From assembly GCA_002633005.1 (NCBI GenBank), contig NMRA01001139.1:1-46958 (forward strand): DNA of 46,958 nt. The letters run 5' to 3'. How positions within the stretch are numbered: position 1 is the first letter of the stretch; each line of letters begins with the position of its first letter. Position numbers and translations under genes: made by a program. Positions 35,445-46,757 of this stretch are shown in pieces. The notes below the pieces were generated by a model. It was not told the origin of the DNA, did no database searches, and worked only from the letters and a program-made list of their open reading frames with translations. Origin of the DNA: Phoronis australis. Taxonomy: Eukaryota; Phoronida; Phoronidae.

Positions 35445-36023
35445 GTAAGTTTTTAGCAATCAGTTTCTATCAACATCGTTCGGTGATGTTATCCCCACCA
35501 GTTACCCCACTGAATAACAGTTTTATTGAGTGGAACTAAGTGCTTCTTTTTGGAAACTCACCCGATGCCGGGTAGGCTAACAGCACATATTCATATTGTC
35601 CTGGGTGGGGTGCGCCCAAAATAAGAGGTGTATGGTACGTGATGCACAGAAGTCAAGAGTGACTTTTTCACAGCAGTTTCTCTTCAAAACTATGCTTTTT
35701 CCAAAAAAATTCTCTAGATGAGTGAGTTTCCTTATTTTATCGTGGACCCCACCCCCAGGACCACCAGCTCAGTTATCAATTAACATGAATAAGCCTCAGC
35801 TTAATTCAGTAAATGTAACATTACATTGGAAAAAAATTGACACCTAGAATGAATTTTACTTGTTGAGATCAGAAGCACATTTTAAGTGTCATGAAAAATA
35901 CACATTGTTAAATCACTTTTAGCCTGTTTCACATATTTTAATTCAGATATTAAATAAGACTTGGGTACAAAGGTTATTAGTTTCTACACATAAACATGAA
36001 GATGAAATGTCAAGTATGTTCTG
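35445..36023 (+). other. Non-coding sequence before the assembly gap
   Basis: Nothing is recognised. The sequence follows the exon donor at 35444 and runs into the gap. Confidence 0.6.
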
Positions 36024-36824
36024 NNNNNNNNNNNNNNNNNNNNNNNNNNNNNNNNNNNNNNNNNNNNNNNNNNNNNNNNNNNNNNNNNNNNNNNNNNNNN
36101 NNNNNNNNNNNNNNNNNNNNNNNNNNNNNNNNNNNNNNNNNNNNNNNNNNNNNNNNNNNNNNNNNNNNNNNNNNNNNNNNNNNNNNNNNNNNNNNNNNNN
36201 NNNNNNNNNNNNNNNNNNNNNNNNNNNNNNNNNNNNNNNNNNNNNNNNNNNNNNNNNNNNNNNNNNNNNNNNNNNNNNNNNNNNNNNNNNNNNNNNNNNN
36301 NNNNNNNNNNNNNNNNNNNNNNNNNNNNNNNNNNNNNNNNNNNNNNNNNNNNNNNNNNNNNNNNNNNNNNNNNNNNNNNNNNNNNNNNNNNNNNNNNNNN
36401 NNNNNNNNNNNNNNNNNNNNNNNNNNNNNNNNNNNNNNNNNNNNNNNNNNNNNNNNNNNNNNNNNNNNNNNNNNNNNNNNNNNNNNNNNNNNNNNNNNNN
36501 NNNNNNNNNNNNNNNNNNNNNNNNNNNNNNNNNNNNNNNNNNNNNNNNNNNNNNNNNNNNNNNNNNNNNNNNNNNNNNNNNNNNNNNNNNNNNNNNNNNN
36601 NNNNNNNNNNNNNNNNNNNNNNNNNNNNNNNNNNNNNNNNNNNNNNNNNNNNNNNNNNNNNNNNNNNNNNNNNNNNNNNNNNNNNNNNNNNNNNNNNNNN
36701 NNNNNNNNNNNNNNNNNNNNNNNNNNNNNNNNNNNNNNNNNNNNNNNNNNNNNNNNNNNNNNNNNNNNNNNNNNNNNNNNNNNNNNNNNNNNNNNNNNNN
36801 NNNNNNNNNNNNNNNNNNNNNNNN
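36024..36824. other. Assembly gap (801 N)
   Basis: An uninterrupted run of N. Any exons of the upstream plus-strand gene lying here are missing, and open frames called across it are artefacts. Confidence 1.
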
Positions 36825-37848
36825 AATTACCTCACCATGCTCTTTTCCCCAAACATGTATTACCTGTTATTTCCACACATTCAGTTGTACCAAATATTAC
36901 AACCCCCCCATGCCAATCCGCCCTCGGGACCTGAATAAGTAATTTAACAAAATGACTTTAAAAATAGCTGTTCCTTTTCAAAGGCTTTGTTCGTTGTCTC
37001 CAATATTGAAAGTAGGCTTTGACAACAGATCTGCACTGGATGGGAAGATCTTGTTGGTTAGCTGCAGTCAAATGCTAAAAACCAATTTTTGTCCATTCAG
37101 GGACGGTGCAGAAGCGATGCATATCTCCTCTGCACGGTACAAGCCTTCAAACCTAAAAACCAAACGTTACGTGAAAACTGACGTGATGGATTACCATTTC
37201 AACGTGTAATAGATTTCCAGAAGACATATGATAGGGAGTAAACAAATAGTCTAATGCAATGGATATTTATCACTCACGTACCCTTTGCCATTGGGATTGG
37301 ATTGTAATCTTAACTCAAACTTTAACCTGTATCGAGTTGACAGCATAAATATTCAGCATTGATTGATGTAACTGCCACTGATAAACTTTTAGAAATCATT
37401 ACAAACAATAATAATGCTTTGATGTACGAAAAGATCCCGATTGCTACGTCCAGTATCGAATCACATATCAAAACATACGAAGATTAACGAGACTCTGGCT
37501 GGCGACTGACTGCCGCGAAGTCGACATCGGCGAGTGCCTCAGTTAACAGGCATCGGTTGAATAAGCATGGAATAATCGTTAAAATTATCACAAACCTTAC
37601 CTTTGTATGAGGTCGTGCTTACTTCCCCTCATAGAAGCACCCTTTTTACGCAATCTCGGATTCAGTTGGCACGGCTGCAAGCCATTTCACCATGTATTTA
37701 AAGGGCTCGCGAAATCGAGGCTGTTAATCTATCACCACTAGTACACGCACGCCCTCTAGTTAGTGTAGATTTTCCGAATAGCCCCATTAGAGTGTGTAAC
37801 TAGGTGTGAGAAGTCTAAACAAGTGAATTCAAATTACTTCCCAGTCCT
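36825..37848. other. No supported gene
   Basis: Nothing is recognised on either strand. The open frame at 36952-37209 (plus) has no family features. This stretch lies just 3' of the minus-strand gene that ends at 37849. Confidence 0.55.
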
Positions 37849-37938
37849 TCAGAGGGCAAACGTATCCTGTTCCAGGTGATAAGCTGTTAGTTGACCATAT
37901 AAATGCCACCCGTTGGAAGCATGATAGATTTTCGTCCA
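37849..37938 (-). CDS. Minus gene terminal exon
   Basis: It has 29 codons plus TGA. A long pyrimidine tract before ctctgcag makes a strong acceptor. The phase-0 start matches the donor of the preceding exon. The same DNA read without splicing would give MDFILKAAFVILTSFTCPLQ, which looks like a signal peptide. I consider the splice reading better because the phases chain. Confidence 0.5.
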   Translation of the reverse strand, partial: WTKIYHASNGWHLYGQLTAYHLEQDTFAL

Positions 37939-40388
37939 CTGCAGAGGACACGTGAAAGAAGTGAGGATGACAAAGGCTGCTTTTAGTATGAAGTCCATAA
38001 GTACACGACAAGTATTGTATTATCGCCAAGTTAATTTATACAAAGTAGCATGGAAAACACGAGATAATGAAATGTGTTCTTTGATCTAAATGCCAGTGAT
38101 TTGGCTCAATCATGACACTCCTGATGTTACCAATTCAAAAACAGGTGACCTCGGCACCTCCCTTAACTCACCATCATAATACTGTACAAATAACACCCAT
38201 TCAGCAAAAACAATGTTGCAACAAATCAAATCCAAAAATGATATTTAATGTGACTGTAATCTAGTTTAATACTGGTCATCCAGTTAAGTGGTACAAAGTA
38301 GCATAGAAAAACGAGATATGTAAATCTGTTCTTTGATCTAAATGCCAGTGAACTGGTTTAAGTATGACATTCCCAAAGTTAACTTTTTCAAAATACAGGA
38401 CCCTTTCCTTTAATTTGTCATCAAATATACTACCCGAAACTGGCCAGTCTGCCTAAGTCACTACCCTTCCTTAAGCTTGTACATAAGTGAACTCTCAGAT
38501 AAGGCTTCGCTTTTTTTGTTAAGTGAGATTGAGTGCAATATGAATTTGAAAGATGAAAACTGAAATACCAGCATCTTTGAAAAAATTGGACAACAAGGTT
38601 TCAACCAGACCACTGACTAAAAATCCTAAATTTTGCTGACAAAATCACAGAAGGTGTGGCTATGTTGCATTTTGCATTTACCTCAGTTTCTACAATATCA
38701 CATCTATAACAACTGGTTAAATCACTCAGACAAGCCAGCAGATTGTACAATGTTCGGATAAAGAGGAAATCGGGAGTATTCCTGGACATCACTGACTGTC
38801 AAGTTCGTTATCTCCCTCATTTGACCATTTTCCAACGCGGTTCAAGGCAGCCAATGGTTAAAAGAAACCTTCATCCTGTTGCAGTGTCAGTCAGCCTTCC
38901 TCCCTAAACGGCTTATCCGTCTTCATCGCCTGTGCAGTTCTTAGAGGTCTGCTTTGTTGTTCTACTTTCTGAAAAATGCAGTTTGTAACACTCTCGAATT
39001 ATACACTTTTGCAGAACTGTGCAGAGCCAGCCAATACACAGGTGCATGGGCGGCGCACCATAGGGGGCTGGAGGGGCTTTAGCCCCGCATATTTTTTAGC
39101 GCTGCGCCGCCCATGAGGTGTGACTGCCTCTGAGTGATCCAATGATTTCTATCTGAGATAATTCATTTGACTTATGGAGTGTAATATGTAAAACGACCCT
39201 AAGTACAACCTGAAAAAAACACTGCGGGTACTTGATTTGTATTTGCCAGTTTGACCGGATTCCTTTGGACATCAAGAGAATGTTACATCCAGATTCTAAT
39301 CGTCGACCTATTGTGACTCCTAAAACATAACAACACACTATAATTTCAAGAATTACATAATTTACTGACAGCTGAAGTGAAAAGAAATTGCGGCATGCAC
39401 GTTGTCAATTAAAATTGAAATTTATAATGCTGTGACTACCGCATTCACCAATATATCTATAGCAAAAATACTTCCTGTAATGAGCTAAAAAGAAGACTCA
39501 TAACAACAATAATAGTTGTTGAAAAGTGAAAGTCAATGAGATATTGCTTTTTCTGCAGAAACACGTGGCCACTAGATGCACATAATCTCGGACTAAACTT
39601 ACAACTAACACAAGACGCTACTAGTAAGTGTACTGAATAACTCTAGGCTAGCCTAAACTCTAACAACGGCTACAGGATAGGTATATCATTTGACTTAGGA
39701 ACTCAAGACTGTTAATCAGTTGTTTATAATGATGGACACAATAAAAAGCTATGTCTATACTGTTCAAAAACAAGCACTGTTGTTAAACTTTTATGATACA
39801 TGCATGGCACTCAGTTTTAGAATTTCCTGAAAGAAGAACCAGTTACTTGCACTGCAGGGCACTGTATTAGAATAACAACTATTGTTTCTAGTGGTGCTAA
39901 CTGGTTCTCGAATCAAGTATCCACAAAAGTGACTATTACCTAAACAATGCTACCGTGATAACTTCAAAATCATGAAAGTAGTAGTTTTACTCACCAGAAC
40001 CAACAGGAAAGAACACATCCATTGACATTGTTGAGTTCCTGTGGAAGTAAGTTGAATTTAGACATTTCAACCAGCATCCCCACTTCAGGCTGGGCACGCG
40101 AGCTACTGCTAATTAAATGGATGTTTGCACAGTTTACTTGGTTTCCACAGACTTCCAAGATGAGTCCGGCGTCTTGCCATTGCATTGGACGCAGTTACAC
40201 AGCCGTGACACAGGTCCGGGTAACACGCATTTTTAATTGTCCGATTCTCGCTAAAATCAGTTGCCGGATAGTCTGTAGGTGTGGTGGCTTGGTACTCATT
40301 TTATGCTGCATCAAGATTCCACACATGTGCAGAGGATATTCTGTTGATGTCCCACACACTTCATCACACTTTATCGTAACAGTTAACA
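37849..40388 (-). CDS. Unrecognised minus-strand gene, last three exons (stop in largest exon)
   Basis: Three minus-strand exons join in phase: 40388-39995, 38781-38682 and 37938-37849. The first has acceptor gattctgacttcag and donor ctg|gtgagt. It reads LTVTIKCDEVCGTSTEYPLH and later MLVEMSKFNLLPQELNNVNG, with an in-frame TAA at 40197-40195 between these parts. The second (acceptor gatgtccag, donor gag|gtaaat) reads NTPDFLFIRTLYNLLACLSD and on to CDIVETE. The third (acceptor cacgtgtcctctgcag) reads WTKIYHASNGWHLYGQLTAY and ends DTFAL-stop. The product is helical and leucine-rich towards its C-terminus with several Cys. No family is recognised. The TAA means a pseudogene, an unseen intron or a sequence error. 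Upstream exons were not found. Confidence 0.5.
38036..38400 (+). repeat. Direct repeat pair in intron of the minus gene
   Basis: The copies are at about 38039-38150 and 38292-38400. Shared blocks are tacaaagtagcat, ttctttgatctaaatgccag, atgacact/atgacatt and caaaa-x-acagg. The copies are diverged and non-coding. Confidence 0.75.
38682..38781 (-). CDS. Minus gene penultimate exon
   Basis: This is 100 bases: one base completing a Trp codon plus 33 codons. It reads NTPDFLFIRTLYNLLACLSD, then LTSCYRCDIVETE. The donor gag|gtaaat is near consensus. The amphipathic leucine-rich helix supports real coding. Confidence 0.5.
39040..39120. mobile_element. 71-bp element with 13-bp terminal inverted repeats and AGGTG target duplication
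   Basis: The ends catgggcggcgca (39045-39057) and tgcgccgcccatg (39103-39115) are perfect inverted repeats. The body contains a second small hairpin (ggggctttagcccc). Directly outside both ends is aggtg (39040-39044 and 39116-39120), a 5-base target-site duplication. It is far more GC-rich than its surroundings and has no coding capacity. It fits a miniature inverted-repeat transposable element or a similar tiny mobile hairpin. Confidence 0.8.
39995..40388 (-). pseudogene. Minus gene exon with in-frame stop
   Basis: This is a 394-base exon candidate with a good acceptor and a gtgagt donor, open except for a TAA at 40197-40195. After the stop the same frame continues for 67 codons to the donor, reading PMQWQDAGLILEVCGNQVNC and further. 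The antisense 163-codon open frame (40022-40513, plus) is longer but has no features and is treated as a shadow. Confidence 0.4.
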
Positions 40389-43300
40389 CTGAAGTCAGAA
40401 TCATAAGTCATTTTGCCACCACTAAAGTGACACCTGTTGTTGGACACTGGGTTCAAGAAACACGTGGAATTTTAATTAAAAAGGAAAAAAATACCTTATA
40501 TAAATGCTCCTGACTTAATGACACTAAACTAAATATTAGTAAACCAACTTTTGAATCAAAACTATGCACTTTACTGGTGTTGTAGTGTTCCAAAGAGGTA
40601 TCACTATTGAAGGTAATTTCTACTCAGGTGGTTGTCACAACCTAGTGATTCCTATTGGAAAATGCTCAGCGCCAGAAAATTTTATTGTACCAATCAACAG
40701 CACTAACATAGAAACGACTTGTGTAAAAGTCAGGTGTTGATAAGTGTTGTGCCAGCTGAGATATACATGTACGGGCTCAAAGTGTTGCAAAATTGCAATG
40801 CTTTGTTAAACTCTGACCTCTCTGTAATTAATGCCTGAAATTTTGAACTTAGCGGCAGAGTCAATGAGTATTGTTTAACACCTTTGTGAAGCCTTAGACT
40901 TGCTTTATTTAAAAATTACAAACAAATTATCATCTATTGCACGTTTTTTTTAATCATGTAGTGCAATAAGGCATTTTCGGTGATTTCATTTCATGGCATA
41001 CCCCCCAAAGTAGAGGTTCCCTGATTTCTCCCCCTTAAACAAGGTAAAATGAGATTGGACCTTACTGATTTGTTTGTCATCCCAAAGGTAACTAAATGCA
41101 TAGTATGGTTCAAATCGGTGACATTGGGTTTATCACCCCTCTGGGCATGTTTGCCTGCTTGGAGCCGTACTTCTCTCTTAAGTGTTTATTTTTATTGCCC
41201 TTTTAATAATATGAGGCAATCACCGGCCGTTCGTCATTTGTCAGACAGTGCTTCTTTCTGATTTGTGGGCATAGCGGTACATGTACCTGTCTTCCTTCAT
41301 AAACAACTGCAGGCTGTTGTCACGCGATCATCTGATAGTCAAGACAAGTGGCCCCCGGAGCTATTGATGCTCTTGGACGTTTGGTAGTCGTTTAAATCCC
41401 TGTATGAACGCATTTTCGTACACTACATCTGTTATGTTAAAAATGGGTGTGTGTAGACAGATATTCTAACTGAAATTTAGCTGGTGGCGGGACTCATACC
41501 CAGATGTGTTAGGAGCTTATGAGCCAAATCCTTGAGACAAAATCGAGAAAAGTTTTAAATCATCAGACTGTAGAGACAATTTGACTGCTATTCACTCCCC
41601 AGGATGCATGAAAATTGCACCATTTGGCTACAAAATCAAAAAAGAATTTCCTTACGTTGGAGGGGGAACCTTCTTCCGTTGGACCAAAATTCACTCATCT
41701 TGATGGCCAGTCAAATGGGTTAATGTCACGTTACGTGCTTTTCTTTTTTGTGGGGTAAATCGAAGTTTTAGTGGTGCTTTTATCAGCGTAAAGGAATTAT
41801 TTTCTGTGTAAATTATCATTTAACGACCAAAAGTAACTATTTGCGACGTCAAGTTACATTACACTGATACGCCGTTTGTAATTACATTACGCCGCTAACA
41901 AGAAATAATTACGTGTGTAACGTCCACCTATTTGGCCAACCTTTCAACTCAGCCGTCATCACGTCGTACACTGTATGTTTATTAAAAAGCGTTTAACGCA
42001 AATGAAGCGGTTTGGAGGTACGTGACATCAGGTGTGGCTGTCAGTCGTTACAATCTTTTCAAGGCGTCACCTACAGGGTAACGTGCCATGCCAAATAATG
42101 ACGAACGGTACACATAATTCCTCTGAGTTGTACCAATGGCTATGTTATATTACATTGTGTTAACAGGAACAGGCCGGGAATCAGTGTTAAAAGAACCGTT
42201 TTGTTTTTCTGTTTGACTCCTTTGTCAACTAAATTGGTTATCTTTGAGGCATTATGCATACATGTATGTTCACTACACCTTACCTCTTGTTCTTTTGATA
42301 ATATTGTTTAAAATAACTTTTAAATTTCATGGAATTGCGCAGTCGGTTAAATACTGAATGACTTTTAATGAGTCACCTTAACTCGCATTATGTACCTCGG
42401 GAGCTGACTACAGGACAGTCTGAAAAGCCAATACATGTAGCTGCAAATCTTGAAAATTCAGTCAATAGCTTTGAATCCAGAAATATTGGTTTCAACAGGC
42501 CTTCACTCCAGTCCAAGTAAATGGAAACGCAGATGAATCGGTTTGTTTACCACACCTTAGTACACTTTCAAAGAGATGCATGAAACCGTATGCTGTGCAC
42601 TACTGTACCTAATTACATGCGCGTGTGACGAAACCGTAATCTGGTGTGCTGTGCAGTTTATGCAACAATTCCGATGGATTTTCATCTTCCTGACGTCGAA
42701 TTCAGCCAAACAGTGCTAGAGATAACATAGATAGGTTCGAATGTCAAGACCACGTACAGGTACACATGTGATTAAGTACTAGTCCACGAGAGCACCAGCC
42801 ACCCAGCGGCAAGGTGGGGGTCAGTCGATTTTCACCACATTTACATGTAGCACATTGGTAGTCCTATGGGATCTAAAAACAGCGGTAAAATATTTCCTCA
42901 AAATATTGCGTTTTTCTAAAGTTATAGGATCAAAAACATTTTACGGCTTCGCAGCCATGTTTTCGCGGTATAAAAACTGTCAAAGCTATTGATTTATTAT
43001 TGACTTTGCATTGATTAGTGGTGCCTATAGATTGTTACACAGATGTCTTGAAACAGGATTCCGATTTACCACACTCACTTAATAGTTTTACTGCACTGCC
43101 CCCCCCCCCACCCCGTTATGCCATTTTGAGGTAGTGTTCAGTACACTGCTGTACCAAATCTGCCCCCACTGCTATGAGAATGAAACTTAGCCAAAATGTT
43201 GACAAAACATGTTACTTTCATTGTATAAAATAGAAACTTTGTCAGCCAGTATATTTTGGCACCTCAAATGTACTAAAATGAGAAATGTCTGAGATCGATG

Positions 43301-43431
43301 CGTGATCACCGTAAAATCCGATTGCCCTTCATGTTTTTCGATATTTTGCAACAAGTTAGTTCCTCCTGAATGTTTTGAACGTTTTACTACTGATCACTTA
43401 GAGCTACAGTACGCCTAAATACCATTCCTGG

Positions 43432-44097
43432 CTCCATTTTGTAAAATGCCGATTATGTCCTCCACAGTGAACAGGGTTAGACATGAACTCAACAAATGTA
43501 GGTTATTTTGATTAACAGTTGTTATACCTTGCAATTTCCTCATGGGTATTTATTCACACATATTTAAGTCAGATTTTCTGTTGATCAAATGTTCATGCAA
43601 TGCATTTTAATATCAAATGAATGATAAGTTTGGTGGCATGACCCCAATTTTTCCCACGACTTAAAACAAAAGACCGCAGAAATTTTCCTGACGAAATACC
43701 GGGTTTGCAGTTCTCTAAAAACATTCGAATGACAAGACAAACTCTACCACTGTGCGTGGCAATTCGTCGCATGTTTTTCTTCCATCGGTTCTATCATTGT
43801 TTTCCTTTGTTGTGTCATTGTTGGATATAACAACACAGGTCGCATGGATATAGAACATTGCGTACATCAAACCGTTGCCGATAAGTGCTCGTCATTATAT
43901 CTTTATTATAACAACGGGAACAATGAAGAAGTCTATACCCATTTCCTGAAAAGAGCCCTGTATAAGGTTCCAGAAGCCTTTTTTAGTAAAAGTTGGGAAC
44001 AAGACTTTTTCACACAATCAAGGCATAACAAATTCAGCTAACCCTGTTCCCAAGCCGAATTTTGCATTTTACCATCTAATTAACATAAACAAAATGG
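43432..44097. mobile_element. Possible element bounded by imperfect inverted repeats
   Basis: The left side has ccattttgtaaaatgc (about 43434-43449) and gaacagggttag (about 43469-43480). Read on the other strand, the right side gives ccattttgt, gtaaaatgc and gaacagggttag in the same order (about 44038-44097), with small insertions. The inner part holds the open frame at 43833-44041. No target duplication was established. Confidence 0.4.
43833..44041 (+). CDS. Unrecognised ORF or terminal exon
   Basis: The frame follows a possible acceptor (aacaacacag) and reads RMDIEHCVHQTVADKCSSLY and on to LKRALYKVPEAFFSKSWEQD, ending HNKFS-stop. It is aromatic and charged, with a plausible protein-like composition, but no family is recognised. 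Its position inside an inverted-repeat-bounded stretch suggests it could be element-borne. It could also be a 3' exon of a plus-strand gene. Confidence 0.25.
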
Positions 44098-45739
44098 CGG
44101 CCAAATTTTCAAGTTCAGATGTATTTTTGTAATAGAAGTCACAATATACCATTTAAAATGGTGAAATGTCTCACCAGTACACTTCTTATAAGTACTGCGT
44201 GAGCAATAGATCACTTATGAAAACTGAAAAATGCAACTCTAAAAACTAATTGTGCAAATTAGGTGCCGCCATTAGCATACAATGTAATTTGCGTCTTGGG
44301 TTTGTGCTCCTGCAGGCTAACTTGAAAAATGAGGTGTTAATACTTATATTTTCATGGTCAACAAACATGCTAAAGACATTTTGGAGCAATTTATTTGATA
44401 TTTATTGGGTTATAGATGTATACTTACAGAATGTGGAAAAAATAGTCATTAATCTGCAATGCTCGTCAAGCAAGGTGTCACTAGTTTGACGGAATTTAAG
44501 GACAAATGTTCACACTATCCCGATAACTTCCATTCATAAAAAACACTTTAGTTATTGTTATTGAAGACATTAGATTCTCTGTTGCATGAATTGTTTTCAG
44601 GCCTGTTGGACACAGTTTTAGCATTCACTTTTGAGTACTTTTCAACATGCCTGAAGCCAGGCATATCAAACTGTTTGCATACAAGGAATCTGATCATGAA
44701 TGTGCTGCTGGCATGTGCATAATAGTATGCATCGAAATCCAGATTTCTTGCATCTGCATTGTCTACTGTTGCGTTGTTTCTGGCATGCACACAATACAAT
44801 CTCTAGGCAACTATCTGGGATTTTACTCTGTCATCAGCATGGGCTGCAAGCATAAGTTTGTGTGTGTCCCTCCCATATCAGAGGGTGCTGGGAGCTCAGG
44901 TATGGAACAATGATCATTTTGCCATGCCTTGACCTGATAGTGCACTCTCATCAGGTGGAAACGGCGGGCATTATGCGTTGGGGGAAGGACTTCTGGGTTC
45001 ACGGGCTTGGAGAATAGTAAATGGCGTGCTACATCTACAGGTCTGTTCTAGTCGTGTTGTTTATTTTGCAGAAAAATACTTCTGAAGCCACCGTAATTTT
45101 CTCAGTGAGTTCACCAAATGACGAGGTTCTAAAGCAATCTGTGATACTCTAGGAACACCTTCCATAATGATTGTTTCATGTGATTGGCAAAGTACGAGTT
45201 GGTGCCAAACCCGGTCACGGCATGAAAAGCTAACAAGGATGTTGCTGAGTCTCGTAGTAGTTTGCTGAAAAGTGCTTCAATAGGTATATATGACATCAGT
45301 CAGATATGCTCACATTGCATTTATCGGAAGTGCGATACCAGAAGCAGTCGAACATCGGGTGTCCCTGGAAAACACGACTGACTGTGGACAGCATGCTGTA
45401 CCAGTCTTGCATCTGCTTATTCATGTGTGAATTTCAGAGTCCTCAAATCAGTCATGTGCTTAGATGCTTTAATTGACTTCCAGCTCGTCTTTGAACCGTC
45501 CTGCAACCATAACTTCTTTATCTCCAGGTGTCTACAAACACAGTTCCTCTGACAAGAAATGTGCTAGGTCTGCTTTATTCTCAGCCAGTGCCGCAAATTT
45601 GACCAGTTTTGAGGAAGAGTTACATCACGGCCTTCCAAAAATCACCTGAATTGCCGTCTTCCTTTACTGCGCTGTTTTCTTGTTGTCTCCTTCCTTGTTT
45701 CTTGTCTGTATGGTCAAATACAATATCAATTTTATGATA

Positions 45740-46757
45740 TCAAAATCCTGTGTTTAGCACTGTTTTCATGAATGAATCAGCCAGATTTTCGAAGATCACA
45801 TCACCATCAGGCTTCCCAAGAGTTACCAGCAATGCTTCAATATCAATAATGAGGCAAGCGGACGTGTCATGAAGCTGAATTGTTTCAGGACAGTAGATAT
45901 GATAGCTATCCAGTGCGCACTGTGCCACTCGTTTTTGCAAGACAACATGGACTGGAAGAAGCTCGCGTTTGAGCACAGACGGCAAATCAACTGGCCGACC
46001 CGCCTCATAAGCCGTAGCTAGACAGCGAAGTACATCCCTGTCTGCCTTAAGAACTATTTTCTTATCTTTATCTTTGGTTTGTTTCACCACATCATATAAG
46101 TTGGCAAATGTTGGGGCATTATTTTTGCGCATATGTGCATGAATTGACATGATTGAATTATAGCATTGCTCAATGATAATCTGTCTTGGACAAATTTCTT
46201 AATTTGTTCGTGTCCAAGTTCCTTGGTATGCAAAATTGACTTTTGGATTGATGCTGTTGCTAGGTCTTTTATTGCAAGGGTTTGTAGCAGCTAAGGCCTT
46301 GCGGAGGAGAAGACCTTCAATCTATCGAAAGTGTGAAGAAGGAAACTCTCGACATTATTTTCGCACAGTTTCCTAGCTTTCGTGGCTTCCTTGTGAAACT
46401 AGGTACTCCCACAGCGGTAAGTTTGTTCAGCTACTGTATATCGTTGATCTTCATTGTACTTCCGTCGTGTTCAATCCATCATTACATTTACGCTTTCTTT
46501 CACAACCAATGATTGTGGTACATACCTGTCGATCTATCGCTGTATTTACATATTTCTGCCACCTGATTGGCTGGCATCGAAAGACTAATTGACAACTTGG
46601 AGCCATCCGTTGGCTTGCAAATGGGTGGAAATGTCAAAATATTCCCTGCGTTACTTACTTTGTTCCAGCTTGTCTTCACTGGAAGAAGAGGACGTACAGA
46701 AAAGGGTGACATCGCTCTGGATACCTTTTCGATGCCCATGGGTTCTTGCTCAGGCCA
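45740..46757 (-). pseudogene. Disrupted two-exon gene fragment, uncharacterised (possibly multi-copy) family
   Basis: Minus strand. The upstream exon (about 46757-46659) reads PEQEPMGIEKVSRAMSPFSV to KTSWNK before donor gtaagt (phase 0). The downstream exon (46398-45740; acceptor gtacctag, phase 0) reads FHKEATKARKLCENNVESFL and on to FSSARP, then an in-frame TAG at 46293-46291. It continues LLQTLAIKDLATASIQKSIL and ELGHEQIKKFVQDRLSLSNA, then shifts frame near 46150-46165 into IHAHMRKNNAPTFANLYDVV, VLKADRDVLRCLATAYEAG and VDLPSVLKRELLPVHVV to VLNTGF-stop. The segments join into one coherent protein-like whole with one nonsense codon and one frameshift, so this copy is broken. The layout resembles uncharacterised proteins repeated in many invertebrate and fish genomes. 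That resemblance is from memory and unverified; the function is unknown. Confidence 0.6.

Larger units (their letters stand above)
40389..45739. other. Mostly non-coding region
   Basis: No gene is confidently recognised. It holds an open frame inside an inverted-repeat-bounded stretch (43432-44097) and a possible SINE-like segment near 41470-41560. The latter, read on the minus strand, contains gggtatgagtcccgccacca, reminiscent of a tRNA T-arm/B-box and CCA end. There is a C-rich run at about 43100-43116. Confidence 0.5.

Noticed and set aside
35996-36942. Two ~310-codon open frames across 36024-36824
   Set aside because: They consist almost entirely of N and are artefacts of the assembly gap.
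37849-37977. Signal peptide MDFILKAAFVILTSFTCPLQ starting a small secreted protein on the minus strand
   Set aside because: The pyrimidine-rich run that encodes it is better explained as a splice acceptor tract, and the downstream exon chains in phase with the exon at 38682-38781.
40022-40513. 163-codon plus-strand frame
   Set aside because: It is antisense to a better-supported minus-strand exon with consensus splice sites; it shows no domain.
46301-46416. Plus-strand exon reading EDLQSIESVKKETLDIIF before gtaagt
   Set aside because: Attractive splice donor, but it is antisense to the minus-strand gene fragment whose two exons are in phase and continuous with the rest of that product.
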